A stretch of 64,000 nt of DNA. It comes from Acuticoccus sp. I52.16.1. Its GTDB lineage: Bacteria; Pseudomonadota; Alphaproteobacteria; Rhizobiales; Amorphaceae. A program made the position numbers and the translations under genes. The DNA lies in contig NZ_CP094828.1 of the NCBI RefSeq assembly GCF_022865125.1, positions 1,488,001-1,552,000 on the forward strand, given 5' to 3'. Positions within the stretch are counted from its first letter, which is position 1; each line of letters begins with the position of its first letter. Below, piece after piece: positions 51,774 through 60,493 of the stretch. Under the pieces are notes generated by a model. That model did no database searches. It saw only the letters and a list, made by a program, of their open reading frames with translations, and was not told where the DNA came from.

Positions 51774-52754
51774 TCAGGGTGCCGCGTCCTGCCCCCACAC
51801 CCCGCCGACGAGGTTCACCCGCGCCAGCAGCTCGGCGTCGAACTCGCGGCGGATGCGCGGCACCGGCGTGGCGATCGCATCGAGCAGGGCGCGGCGGCGC
51901 GCGGCCGCCTCGCCCACGTCGACCCAGCGGAAGCGAACCTCATCGCGGGGCCGGCGCTGGGCCAGCCGCGGCCGGTCGGCTGCCGCGATGACGCAGATCT
52001 TGGGGTACCCCCCCGTCGGCGCACGGTCGGCGAGCTGCACGATCGGCTGTCCGTTGCCCGGCACCTGCATCGCCCCCTCGACGATCCCGTCCGAGACGAT
52101 GTCGTGGCTGACCGCCTCGACCTTGGGACCGACCAGCGTGTAGCCCATCCGGTCGATCGCGTCGGAGAGGTGGAAGGGCTCGGCCGCGAAGGTCGCGCGG
52201 ATCGCCTCGGAAAACATGTGCTGCTGCGGCCCCGGCAGCACCGCGACGGGGCCGGCGTCGTCGTACGGGTCGTCGAACAGCTCCGGCGCGGCAGGGTCGA
52301 CGGCGGCGCAGGCGAAGCCGGACGCGAGATCGCGCTTGCCGAAGCCGGTGCGGGCATTGGTGGCGAACGAGCCCAGGACCGGCGCGCCGTAGTCGATCCC
52401 CTCGACCGTCACGTAGGCCCACATGCCGTGGCGGCCGGGGGTGAGCGACAGCGTCTCGCCCGCCTCCAGGGTGATGCGGGCCGGCGGCGTCAGCGTCGTC
52501 TCGCCGATCCGCACGACGAAGCCCGGCCCCGTCACCGCGACGCGCACCGTCCCCCCCTCGGCCACGAACCGCGCCCCGCCGAGGCCGACCTCGAAGGCCG
52601 CCGGCGCGTCCACCAGGCGCCGCGCCAGCCGGTAGCGCACCCAGTCCATCGGCCCCGATTCGGAGACGCCGTAACGCATCGCGCCGCGCCGCCCGGCGTC
52701 CTGCACGGTGATGAAGGGGTTGGGGTCGACGACCCGGATCCGCGCGCCGCTCAC
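51774..52754 (-). CDS. pxpC: 5-oxoprolinase subunit C (biotin-dependent carboxyltransferase-like)
   Basis: 326 residues from a GTG (52752-52754) that overlaps the pxpB stop by four bases. ITVQDAGRRGAMRYGVSESGPMDWVRYRLA at about 15-44 is the family signature; VGPKVEAVSHDIVSDGIVEGAMQVPGNGQPIVQLADRAPTGGYPKI holds the conserved cyclophilin-like core. PxpABC converts 5-oxoproline to glutamate with ATP. It lies last in pxpA-pxpB-pxpC. Confidence 0.92.
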   Translation of the reverse strand: MSGARIRVVDPNPFITVQDAGRRGAMRYGVSESGPMDWVRYRLARRLVDAPAAFEVGLGGARFVAEGGTVRVAVTGPGFVVRIGETTLTPPARITLEAGETLSLTPGRHGMWAYVTVEGIDYGAPVLGSFATNARTGFGKRDLASGFACAAVDPAAPELFDDPYDDAGPVAVLPGPQQHMFSEAIRATFAAEPFHLSDAIDRMGYTLVGPKVEAVSHDIVSDGIVEGAMQVPGNGQPIVQLADRAPTGGYPKICVIAAADRPRLAQRRPRDEVRFRWVDVGEAAARRRALLDAIATPVPRIRREFDAELLARVNLVGGVWGQDAAP

Positions 52755-53458
52755 GCGTCCGCCCTTTTCAGGCCGCCGCCGTCGCGCGTCAGCCGCTCCA
52801 GCTCGGCGGCGCAGACGGGCTCGAACGTCAGCCGGTCGCCCACGGCGAAGGGGACCATCGGATCGGCGTCCTTGTCGAACAGGGTGAGCGCGGTACGGCC
52901 GACGACGTACCACCCCGTCGGCATCGACACCGAGGCGAGCACCGCCATCCCGGCGGCGATGATGATGCTGCCGGCCGGGATCGGCGGTCGCGGCTTCTGC
53001 CGGCGCGGCAGCGTCAGCGTCTGGTCGATGCCGGAGAGGTAGGCATAGCCGGGCGCGAAGCCGTACATGCCCACTTGGTAGCGGCTCGCCGCCAGCCGCT
53101 CGCGCACGGTGTCGGGCGGCATGTCGAGCCCGCGCGCCGCCTCGTCGAGGTCTTCGGCGCAGGTGGCCTCGAAGCAGGCCGGGACGATCCATTCCGCGCT
53201 CGTGGTGCCGGCTCCGGCGCCCTCCTCGGGCAGCGCCTCCAGGATGGCGTCCCGCGTGGTGACGTCCGGATCGAACAGGACGAGCAGCGAGCGGAAGGTC
53301 GGCACCGCCTCGACGAAGCCCTCCGGCGCCGCGGCCTCCAGCGCCGCGAAGAGCGCCGCGACGCGCCGCCCGACGGCCTGGTCGATCGCCTCGCCATATT
53401 CGATCACGAACGCCGCCTCGCCGCTGGGGCGGATCGTGGCACCCTCTAGCCAGGACAT
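52751..53458 (-). CDS. pxpB: 5-oxoprolinase subunit B
   Basis: 235 residues from MSWLEGATIRPSGEAAFVIEYG. The KipI/AHS1 domain shows GFVEAVPTFRSLLVLFDP, YQVGMYGFAPGYAYLSGID (with the conserved GFAPG) and RTALTLFDKDADPMVPFAVGDRL. It partners pxpC. It starts 7 bases after the pxpA stop and overlaps pxpC by 4 bases. Confidence 0.92.
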   Translation of the reverse strand: MSWLEGATIRPSGEAAFVIEYGEAIDQAVGRRVAALFAALEAAAPEGFVEAVPTFRSLLVLFDPDVTTRDAILEALPEEGAGAGTTSAEWIVPACFEATCAEDLDEAARGLDMPPDTVRERLAASRYQVGMYGFAPGYAYLSGIDQTLTLPRRQKPRPPIPAGSIIIAAGMAVLASVSMPTGWYVVGRTALTLFDKDADPMVPFAVGDRLTFEPVCAAELERLTRDGGGLKRADA

Positions 53459-53465
53459 CAGCGCG

Positions 53466-54224
53466 TCATGCGAAGGCGGCGACGCGGATGCCGGCCGCTT
53501 CCAGCGCCCCGCGCACCGCCGCGGCGACACCCACCGCGTGCGGGTTGTCGCCATGGACGCAGATCGAGTGCACCGGGGTGGCGACCTTGGTGCCGTCGTG
53601 GGCGATGATGGCCCGCGCCCGCATCATCTCCACCGTGCGCGCGGCGGCGACATCGGCCTCGTGAATGATGGAGCCCGGCTTGGCGCGGGACATCAGCTGC
53701 CCGTCCGCCTCGTAGGCGCGGTCGGCGAAGATCTCGGACGCCACGGTGAGGCCGGCCTCCAGCCCGGCGCGCTCCAGCTCCGTCGCGGCGACGGCCAGCA
53801 GCGTGAGCGACGGGTCGACCGCCTTGACCGCGGCGACGATCGCCTCGGCCGCCGCGCGGTCGGCGCAGGCGAAGTTGGAGAGCGCGCCGTGTGCCTTCAC
53901 ATGCCGCACCGGAACGCCGACGAGCGCCGCCATCGCCGCGAACGCCCCGACCTGGTAGGCGACCATCCGCGTCAGCGCCGCGGGCGCCATCGGAAGGACG
54001 CGGCGGCCGAAGCCGGGCTTGTCGTCGAAGCCGGGGTGGGCGCCGACGGCGACGCCGTTCGCCTTGGCGATCTCCAGGGTGGCGGCCATCGTGTCCGGGT
54101 CGCCGGCGTGGAAACCGCAGGCGATGTTCGCCGTGGTCACGATCTCGAGGATCGCCGCGTCGTCCCCCATCGTCCAGGGGCCATAGCTCTCGCCGCAATC
54201 GGCGTTCAGGTCGATCGTCGTCAT
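53466..54224 (-). CDS. pxpA: 5-oxoprolinase subunit A (LamB/YcsF family)
   Basis: 252 residues. IDLNADCGESYGPWTMGDD at the N-terminus, ANIACGFHAGDPDTM, GAHPGFDDKPGFGRR, VKAHGALSNFACAD and EIFADRAYEADGQLMSRAKPGSIIHE are the full set of LamB/YcsF blocks. The subunit binds 5-oxoproline. GGAGGA lies 8 bases ahead of the ATG at 54224. Lead gene of pxpABC; the upstream gene on the same strand is a class III aminotransferase about 100 bases away. Confidence 0.94.
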   Translation of the reverse strand: MTTIDLNADCGESYGPWTMGDDAAILEIVTTANIACGFHAGDPDTMAATLEIAKANGVAVGAHPGFDDKPGFGRRVLPMAPAALTRMVAYQVGAFAAMAALVGVPVRHVKAHGALSNFACADRAAAEAIVAAVKAVDPSLTLLAVAATELERAGLEAGLTVASEIFADRAYEADGQLMSRAKPGSIIHEADVAAARTVEMMRARAIIAHDGTKVATPVHSICVHGDNPHAVGVAAAVRGALEAAGIRVAAFA

Positions 54225-54321
54225 GCCGTCCTCCGTCCACGCACAATGAAGCAGGATCGGCGCCATGCGGGAAGACGCCGCGCGGTTCGGACTGGCATGC
54301 GCCCACCGCCGCGTGGACGGC

Positions 54322-55659
54322 TCAAGCCGCCGCGGGGAGCACGTCGTCGATGGCGGCGGTGATCCGGGCGGCGATCTCGTCGACGTCGCCGGCGGTGACG
54401 ATGTAGGGCGGGGCGAGCATGACGTGGTCGCCCCTCACGCCGTCGATCACGCCGCCCATCGGGTAGCACATGATGTCCCGCGCGAAGGCGGCGGCCTTGA
54501 TGCGGGCGTGGGTCTTCGCCTCGGCCGGAAGCGGCGCCTTGGTGTCCCGGTCGGCCACCAGCTCGATGCCGAGGAAGAGGCCGCGGCCGCGGATGTCGCC
54601 CACATTGGGGTGCTGGCCCAGCCTCGCCTCCAGCTGCGAGCGCAGCCGCTCGCCCATCGCGCGCACGTTGGCGATCAGGTCCCGCTCCTCGAACGCGGTG
54701 AGGACGGCGATGCCGGCGGCGCAGGCCACCGGGTGGCCCATGTAGGTGTGGCCGTGCTGGAAGGCGCCGGAACCCGACGCGATGGTGCGGTGGATCTCCT
54801 CGTTCACCAGCATCGCGCCGATCGGCTGGTAGCCGGCGCCGAGGCCCTTGGCGACGAGGACGATGTCGGGCCGGACCGCGTCCGCCTCGCAGGCGAAGAG
54901 GTGCCCGGTGCGGCCCATCCCGCACATCACCTCGTCGAGGATCAGGAGCACGCCGTAGGTGTCGCAAATCTGGCGGATGCGGGCGAAGTAGCCGGCGACG
55001 GCGGGGACCGCGCCCATGGTCGCGCCGACCACAGGCTCGGCAATGAAGGCGGCGACCGTCTCCGGGCCGAGGCGCAGGATCTCGGCCTCGAGCTCGTCGG
55101 CGGCGCGCAGGCCGTAGGCCTCCGCGCTTTCGCCGGGTTCGCCGAACCGCCAGTAGTGGCAGGGCGCGATGTGGCTGGTCGCGTCGGTCAAGAGCGGGGC
55201 GAACTGGCGCCGGCGCCAGGCGTTGCCGCCCGCCGCGAGCGCGCCCAACGTGTTGCCATGGTAGCTCTGCCGGCGGGCGACGATGCGGAAGCGGTCCTCG
55301 CCCTTCTCCAGGAAATATTGCCGGGCGAGCTTGAGCGAGGCCTCCGCCGCCTCCGACCCGCCGGACACGAAGTAGACCCGGCCGATCCCCTCCGGTGCGC
55401 GCTCCACCAGCATCGCGGCGAGCCGCTCGGCCGGCTCGGAGGTGAAGAAGCCGGTGTGGGCATAGGGCAACGCGTCGACCTGGGTCTTGATGGCGTCGGC
55501 CACGGTGCGGTCGGAGTGGCCGAGACAGGAGACCGCGGCGCCGCCGCACGCATCGATGATACGCCGGCCGTCGGCGGTGAGGATGGTGATGCCCTCGCCC
55601 GATACCGCGACGGGAAGGTCGGCGGCCGAAGCCCGCTGGAAGACGTGGGGAGACGGCAT
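54322..55659 (-). CDS. Class III PLP-dependent aminotransferase
   Basis: 445 residues from MPSPHVFQRASAADLPVAV, with AGGAG ahead. YFVSGGSEAAEASLKLARQYF (about 107-127), SYHGNTLGALAAGG, FIAEPVVGATMGAVPAV, LILDEVMCGMGRTGHLFACE and IVLVAKGLGAGYQPIGAMLV, with the PLP lysine in VAKGLGAG. Omega-amino acid or diamine substrates are typical of class III; the substrate here is unknown. Its place upstream of pxpABC suggests a link to glutamate or amino acid catabolism. Confidence 0.9.
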   Translation of the reverse strand: MPSPHVFQRASAADLPVAVSGEGITILTADGRRIIDACGGAAVSCLGHSDRTVADAIKTQVDALPYAHTGFFTSEPAERLAAMLVERAPEGIGRVYFVSGGSEAAEASLKLARQYFLEKGEDRFRIVARRQSYHGNTLGALAAGGNAWRRRQFAPLLTDATSHIAPCHYWRFGEPGESAEAYGLRAADELEAEILRLGPETVAAFIAEPVVGATMGAVPAVAGYFARIRQICDTYGVLLILDEVMCGMGRTGHLFACEADAVRPDIVLVAKGLGAGYQPIGAMLVNEEIHRTIASGSGAFQHGHTYMGHPVACAAGIAVLTAFEERDLIANVRAMGERLRSQLEARLGQHPNVGDIRGRGLFLGIELVADRDTKAPLPAEAKTHARIKAAAFARDIMCYPMGGVIDGVRGDHVMLAPPYIVTAGDVDEIAARITAAIDDVLPAAA

Positions 55660-55981
55660 GGGAGGCTCCTGCGGGCGCGCGCGAACGGGCCGAATGTAGG
55701 CCCTCGCGCCCCTGGTTGCACGTCTCCGCTCGGCAGAATCGCCTCGGCGGATCGCGTGGCCCGCCGCCGCCCCGGCCGCACGCCGGCCCCGCCTGATCCC
55801 GCCGCTCGCCCTCGCGGTGCGCGCCGGGAGCGGCGCCGGGCGGCCGGGCCGGGGCGAGGGTTGTGGGCGCGCCAGCCTGTCACCCCCCGTTTGCATTTCA
55901 CTCCACTCCATATGGCGGTACCCTCGGATCCGATTCGCGACACGGAGGTGGGATGAGCGACGCGCCGCGCGAGGGGCTGAC
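55660..55981. other. Divergent promoter region between the aminotransferase and divL, with a mini-ORF
   Basis: About 320 bases. The best ribosome-binding site (GGAGGTG, 55944-55950) serves an ATG at 55953 that opens an 11-codon frame (MSDAPREGLTC) ending at 55988, just inside the divL start. This may be a coupling leader peptide. The rest shows only promoter-like lower-GC patches near 55890-55940. Confidence 0.4.
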
Positions 55982-58228
55982 ATGCTGACGGCCTGGGCCG
56001 TGACGGCGGCGGCGAGCGCGCTGGCCGGCCTCGTCGTGGCGCGGGCCCGTCATGCCACACGAGCGGCCGCGGGCACCGCCCACGACCGCTCCATCGACGA
56101 CGCCCGCATCGCCCTCGCCGAGCTGGCACTCGCCCGCGGTGCGCTGGGCGCCGCCCGCCTGATGCCGTCCGGCGACGTGATCGCCTGCGGCGAGGTTCCC
56201 GCCGCCGTCGTCGCCGCGCTGGAGGCACCGCGGGCCGAGGGTCCGCTCGCCGCCGCCGCACGGCAGACGGGCCGCACCGGCCAGCCCTTCCGGCTCGACA
56301 TCGCGGCGGAGGCCGGCCCGCCGCGTCTCGTCACCGGCTCGCTGGAAGGCGGGCACCCCACGCTCTTCGTCGAGCCGGCGCCGGAGGTCTGCGCCAGCGC
56401 CCCGAACGACGCCGCCGGCCGCCTCGGCGCCCTCATCACCGCCGCGCCCTACCCCGCGTGGGTCGAGGGCGAGGGCGGCGCGACGGTATGGTCCAATCCC
56501 TCCTATTCGCGTGCCATCGGCGGCGCGGCGCACGGCGGCGACTCGCTGCTCGACGCCAACGCCCGCACCCAGCTCGGCGCCGGCGAGGCGGGAGGGCCGG
56601 TGCACCAGCGCGTGCAGACCGTCGTCGCCGGCGAGCGCCGCCACCTCGACGTCAGCGCCGAGATGCAAGGGGGCACCCTCGCCGCCCTCGCCGTCGACGT
56701 CACCGACACCGTCCACGCGATGAGCGTGCAGGCCCGCGCGCTGGAGAGCCACGCGGCGACGTTCGACCTGCTCGCCACCGCCGTCGCCATCTACGGCCCG
56801 GACCGGCGCCTCGTGTTCCACAACGCGGCATTCCAGCGCCTGTTCGAGCTTCCCGGCACCTTCCTCGAACACGCCCCGTTCGAGGACCAGGTGCTCGACC
56901 GACTGCGCGCCGAGCGGCGCCTGCCCGAAACCGCCGACTTCAAGGCCTGGAAGCGCGACCAGCTGAAGGGTTACGAGACGCGCGAGAGCTTCGAGCGCTG
57001 GTGGCACCTGCCGGACGGGCAGACGCTGCGCGTGGTCGCCAATCCGGGAGCCGACGGGGGCGTCACCTACGTCTACGAAAACGTCACCCAGCAGCTGGCA
57101 CTGGAGCGGCAGTACAATGCCCTGTCGCGCGTCCAGGCCGAAACGATCGACAATCTCGGCGAGGGGATCGCGAGCTTCGGTCCGGACGGCCTGCTGCGCC
57201 TCGCCAATCCCGCCTTCTGGACGCTGACGGACGTCCCTCCGGTCGACATCGGCGAGCACGTCAACACCATCGCGGCCAAGGCGCCCGACGCGGAGGCCGG
57301 CATCTGGGCCGCGCTGACCGAGCGCGTCACCGGCCTGACCGACCACCGCACTCCCACCGGCGGCCGCATGGAGCGCGCTACCGGCCGCACGCTCGACTAC
57401 GCCTTCTCGCCGCTGCCCGACGGGTCGACCCTCGCCACTTTCTCCGACGTGACCGACTCGGTGAACATCGCCAAGGCGCTGGTCGACCGCAACAACGCGC
57501 TGGTGGAGGCCGACCGGCTGAAGAACGCCTTCATCGAGCATGTCTCCTACGAGCTGCGCTCGCCGCTCAACTCCATCATCGGCTTCACCCAGCTCCTGAC
57601 CCGACCGGAGACGGGCGACCTCTCCGCCAAGCAGCGCGACTACGCCAACTTCGTGCTCACCTCGTCCGAGGCGCTCCTCGTCATCATCGACGGTGTCCTC
57701 GACCTCGCCTCGATCGACGCGGGGGTGATGGAGCTGACCATCGCCCCGGTCGACGTCACCGCCACCATGCGCCAGGTCTGCGACGGGTTGAAGGACCGCA
57801 TCGTCGAGGCCGGACTCGACGTGGAAGTCGCCGTCGCCGACGACGCGCGTGTCTTCCCCGGCGACGAGATGCGCGTGCGCCAGGTGCTCTTCAACCTCGT
57901 CTCCAACGCCGTCACCCACTCCCCGCCCGGCGCTTCGATCACCGTCGCGTCGCGCCGGGACGGGGACTACGTGGCGCTTTCGGTGCGCGACCGCGGGCCG
58001 GGGATCAGCGAGGACAATGCCGAGGCGGTGTTCGAGCGGTTCAACACCTCCGGCGCGCACGGACGGCGCCGCGGTGTCGGGCTCGGCCTGTCGCTGGTCA
58101 AGAGCTTCGTCGAGTTGCACGGCGGCACGGTCTCCGTCGCGCCGACCGACGGACCGGGGGCCGAGTTGGTGGTGCGCTTCCCACGGCAGCAGGCGGGCGT
58201 CGAGACGCACCTCCTCGACGCCGCGTGA
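55982..58228 (+). CDS. divL: DivL-like pseudo-histidine kinase (tyrosine in H-box)
   Basis: 748 residues. An N-terminal helix (about 3-20) anchors it, followed by several PAS-like segments (about 140-500: LLATAVAIYGPDRRLVFHNAAFQRLFELPG, NLGEGIASFGPDGLLRLANPAFWTL). The H-box reads FIEHVSYELRSPLNSIIGFTQLL: Y523 stands where the phosphorylated His of ordinary kinases is, as in Caulobacter DivL. The ATPase domain is intact (VRQVLFNLVSNAVTHSPPG, DRGPGISEDN, GVGLGLSLVKSFVELHGG). DivL tunes CckA and so CtrA in the cell cycle. It starts the divL, tsaE-amgK, murU, addB-addA row. Confidence 0.9.
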   Translation: MLTAWAVTAAASALAGLVVARARHATRAAAGTAHDRSIDDARIALAELALARGALGAARLMPSGDVIACGEVPAAVVAALEAPRAEGPLAAAARQTGRTGQPFRLDIAAEAGPPRLVTGSLEGGHPTLFVEPAPEVCASAPNDAAGRLGALITAAPYPAWVEGEGGATVWSNPSYSRAIGGAAHGGDSLLDANARTQLGAGEAGGPVHQRVQTVVAGERRHLDVSAEMQGGTLAALAVDVTDTVHAMSVQARALESHAATFDLLATAVAIYGPDRRLVFHNAAFQRLFELPGTFLEHAPFEDQVLDRLRAERRLPETADFKAWKRDQLKGYETRESFERWWHLPDGQTLRVVANPGADGGVTYVYENVTQQLALERQYNALSRVQAETIDNLGEGIASFGPDGLLRLANPAFWTLTDVPPVDIGEHVNTIAAKAPDAEAGIWAALTERVTGLTDHRTPTGGRMERATGRTLDYAFSPLPDGSTLATFSDVTDSVNIAKALVDRNNALVEADRLKNAFIEHVSYELRSPLNSIIGFTQLLTRPETGDLSAKQRDYANFVLTSSEALLVIIDGVLDLASIDAGVMELTIAPVDVTATMRQVCDGLKDRIVEAGLDVEVAVADDARVFPGDEMRVRQVLFNLVSNAVTHSPPGASITVASRRDGDYVALSVRDRGPGISEDNAEAVFERFNTSGAHGRRRGVGLGLSLVKSFVELHGGTVSVAPTDGPGAELVVRFPRQQAGVETHLLDAA

Positions 58229-58316
58229 GGCCTCGCTTTATACTGCCGGGCCCGCGCGGTCGCGGCGCGCGCCACTCATCCCACGGTAAGCTCCGCCCTG
58301 TGAAACGCCTCGCCTC

Positions 58317-59780
58317 ATGACCCGCCTCGCGGAGCCGCCCGACCCCGACACCCCCGTCACCGTCGCGATCCCCATCGCCTCCGAGGACGCGATGCTGACC
58401 CTCGGCGTGGAGATCGCCGCGACGCTCCGGCGGGGCGACCGCGTCGCCCTCGTCGGCGATCTCGGGGCCGGCAAGTCGACGTTGGCGCGTGCGACGCTGC
58501 GCAGCCTCGCCGGCGACCCGGCGTTCGAGGTGCCGAGCCCGACCTTCACCATCGTCCAGGACTACCCCGAGCTGACGCCTCCCGTGCGCCACGTCGACCT
58601 CTACCGCGTCGGCGAAGGGGACCTCGCCGAGCTGGGCCTCGGCGAGGGCGACGCCGCGGAGCTGATCGAGTGGCCGCGCGAGCCCCTGCCGGTCACCGTC
58701 GCCATCGCCTTCGCCGCCGATCCGAACGCCCGCGACGTGACGATCACGGCGCCGTCCGCCTGGGCCGCCCGCCTCGCCCGCCAGCGCGCGGCAACCGCCT
58801 TCCTCGCCCGCGCCGGGTGGGGCGAGGCCCGCCGCCAGCCGCTCAAGACCGACGCATCCACCCGCGGCTACGCACGCGTCACCGGCAGCGCCACGCGCGC
58901 CGTGCTGATGGATTCGCCCGTCTTCACGCCCGGCCCCGGCAGCTATCCGGTCCGCGCCCGGCTGGCCGACGGCAATCTCGGCGCCTTCCTCGCGATGGGT
59001 GCGGCCCTGCGCGGCGCCGGCCTCGTCGCGCCGACGGCGATTGCCGTCGACATGACCGACGGCTTCCTCCTCATGGAGGATTTCGGTGACGACAAGATCG
59101 CCGGGCCGGACGGCATCTACCCCGAGCGCTACGCCGTCGCCGCCGCGGCGCTCGCCGCCTTCCACGAGGCGCCGCCGGAGCTGCCCCTCGCCGGCCCGCC
59201 GCCCTACCGGCCGCCGATGTTCGACGCGGACCTCTCGGCGATCGAGGTCGCGCTCTTCCCCGAGTGGTATCAGCGCGCCCCGCTCGACCCCGAGTACGCC
59301 GCCATGTGGCGCGCCGTCATCGAGGCCCTGCCGCGCGACGACGACCGTCTGGCCTTACGGGATTTCCACTCCCCCAACCTGATGTGGCTGTCGGGCGAAG
59401 AAGGAATTTCGCGGATCGGCTTTCTGGACTATCAGGACGCTATGATCGCACCCAGCGCCTACGACATGGTCTCGCTCGCCCAGGACGCGCGCGTCGACGT
59501 GCCCGACGACGTCGAGGCCGACCTCGTCGCGTGCTACCTCGCCGCGCGCCCGTCGGTCGACCCCGCGCAATTCCGCCGCGCCTACCACGTGCTCGGCGCA
59601 CAGCGGGCGACACGGGTGCTCGGCGTCTTCCGCCGCCTCAACGATCGGGACGGCAAGCCGCAATACCTCGCCCATCTCCCGCGCGTGCGCCGGGCGCTCG
59701 CCAAGAACCTCACCGCCGAACCGTCGCTCGCCCCGCTGGCCGCCTGGTTCGCCACCCATTCGGACGTGATGAGCGCATGA
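58317..59780 (+). CDS. Fused TsaE ATPase and AmgK sugar kinase
   Basis: 487 residues, two enzymes in one chain. Residues about 15-150 are TsaE (GDLGAGKSTLARATL Walker A, VPSPTFTIVQDY, HVDLYRVGEGDLAELGL), which helps make t6A37 in tRNA. Residues about 165-480 are an aminoglycoside-phosphotransferase fold with LLMEDFGDDKI, LALRDFHSPNLMWL (catalytic Asp) and IGFLDYQDAMIAPSAYDMVSL, matching AmgK, which phosphorylates MurNAc/GlcNAc at C1 in cell-wall recycling. The next gene is murU, the following step. The fusion is found in Rhizobiales as I recall. It overlaps murU by 4 bases. Confidence 0.9.
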   Translation: MTRLAEPPDPDTPVTVAIPIASEDAMLTLGVEIAATLRRGDRVALVGDLGAGKSTLARATLRSLAGDPAFEVPSPTFTIVQDYPELTPPVRHVDLYRVGEGDLAELGLGEGDAAELIEWPREPLPVTVAIAFAADPNARDVTITAPSAWAARLARQRAATAFLARAGWGEARRQPLKTDASTRGYARVTGSATRAVLMDSPVFTPGPGSYPVRARLADGNLGAFLAMGAALRGAGLVAPTAIAVDMTDGFLLMEDFGDDKIAGPDGIYPERYAVAAAALAAFHEAPPELPLAGPPPYRPPMFDADLSAIEVALFPEWYQRAPLDPEYAAMWRAVIEALPRDDDRLALRDFHSPNLMWLSGEEGISRIGFLDYQDAMIAPSAYDMVSLAQDARVDVPDDVEADLVACYLAARPSVDPAQFRRAYHVLGAQRATRVLGVFRRLNDRDGKPQYLAHLPRVRRALAKNLTAEPSLAPLAAWFATHSDVMSA

Positions 59781-60493
59781 GCGGTCTCTCTGCGATGATC
59801 TTCGCCGCCGGCCGCGGCACGCGCATGCGGCCCTTGACGGCGATCACCCCCAAACCCCTCATCGAGGTGTTCGGCAAGGCGATGATCGACCATGTGTTCA
59901 CCCGGCTCGACGATGCCGGGGTGAAACGCTACGTCGTCAACGTCCACTACCTCGCCGACATGATCGAGGTGCACGTGCGACGCCACGCGCCGGGCGCGGT
60001 GACGATCTCTGACGAACGCAAGCGCCTGCTCGACACCGGCGGCGGGCTCGTCAAGGCACTGCCGCAGCTCGGCTCGGATCCCTTCATCGTCGCCAATTCG
60101 GACACCTTCTGGCTGGAGGGCGCGTCACCGACGCTGAAGCGCGTGATCGAAGCGTTCGACCCGGAGCGGATGGACGCGATGCTGGTGCTCGCACCCACCG
60201 TGACCGCCGTCGGCTACGACGGGCGGGGCGACTTCGAGCTGGGCACCGACGGGCGCCTGACGCGGCGCCGCCAGTACACCGTGGCGCCGTTCGTCTACGC
60301 CGGCTGCGCGATGATCTCGCCCGCCGCGCTGGCCGATCCGCCGGGCGAGGTGTTCTCCCTCAACGCCATCTTCGACCGGTCGATCGCCAACGGCCGCCTG
60401 TTCGGCGTGCGGCTCGACGGGTTGTGGCTGCATGTCGGCACGCCGCGAGCCATAGTCGACGCGGAGCGAGCCATCCGCGCCAGCGCGGCGTGA
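59777..60493 (+). CDS. murU: N-acetylmuramate-1-phosphate uridylyltransferase
   Basis: 238 residues, nucleotidyltransferase fold: MIFAAGRGTRMRPLTAITPKPLIEVFGKAMIDHV at about 7-40 (nucleotide loop and Lys), YVVNVHYLADMIEVHV, LLDTGGGLVKAL, IVANSDTFWLEG (metal Asp) and LHVGTPRAI. MurU makes UDP-MurNAc from MurNAc-1-phosphate, avoiding MurA and so giving intrinsic fosfomycin tolerance. It partners the AmgK half of the upstream gene and overlaps addB by 4 bases. Confidence 0.9.
   Translation: MSGLSAMIFAAGRGTRMRPLTAITPKPLIEVFGKAMIDHVFTRLDDAGVKRYVVNVHYLADMIEVHVRRHAPGAVTISDERKRLLDTGGGLVKALPQLGSDPFIVANSDTFWLEGASPTLKRVIEAFDPERMDAMLVLAPTVTAVGYDGRGDFELGTDGRLTRRRQYTVAPFVYAGCAMISPAALADPPGEVFSLNAIFDRSIANGRLFGVRLDGLWLHVGTPRAIVDAERAIRASAA

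Noticed and set aside
49426-51798. A 790-codon minus-strand frame opposite the GT2 gene, with E/K-x-x-P repeats at one end
   Set aside because: The plus strand has all GT2 catalytic motifs; the minus repeats are the complement of the 15-base tandem repeat.
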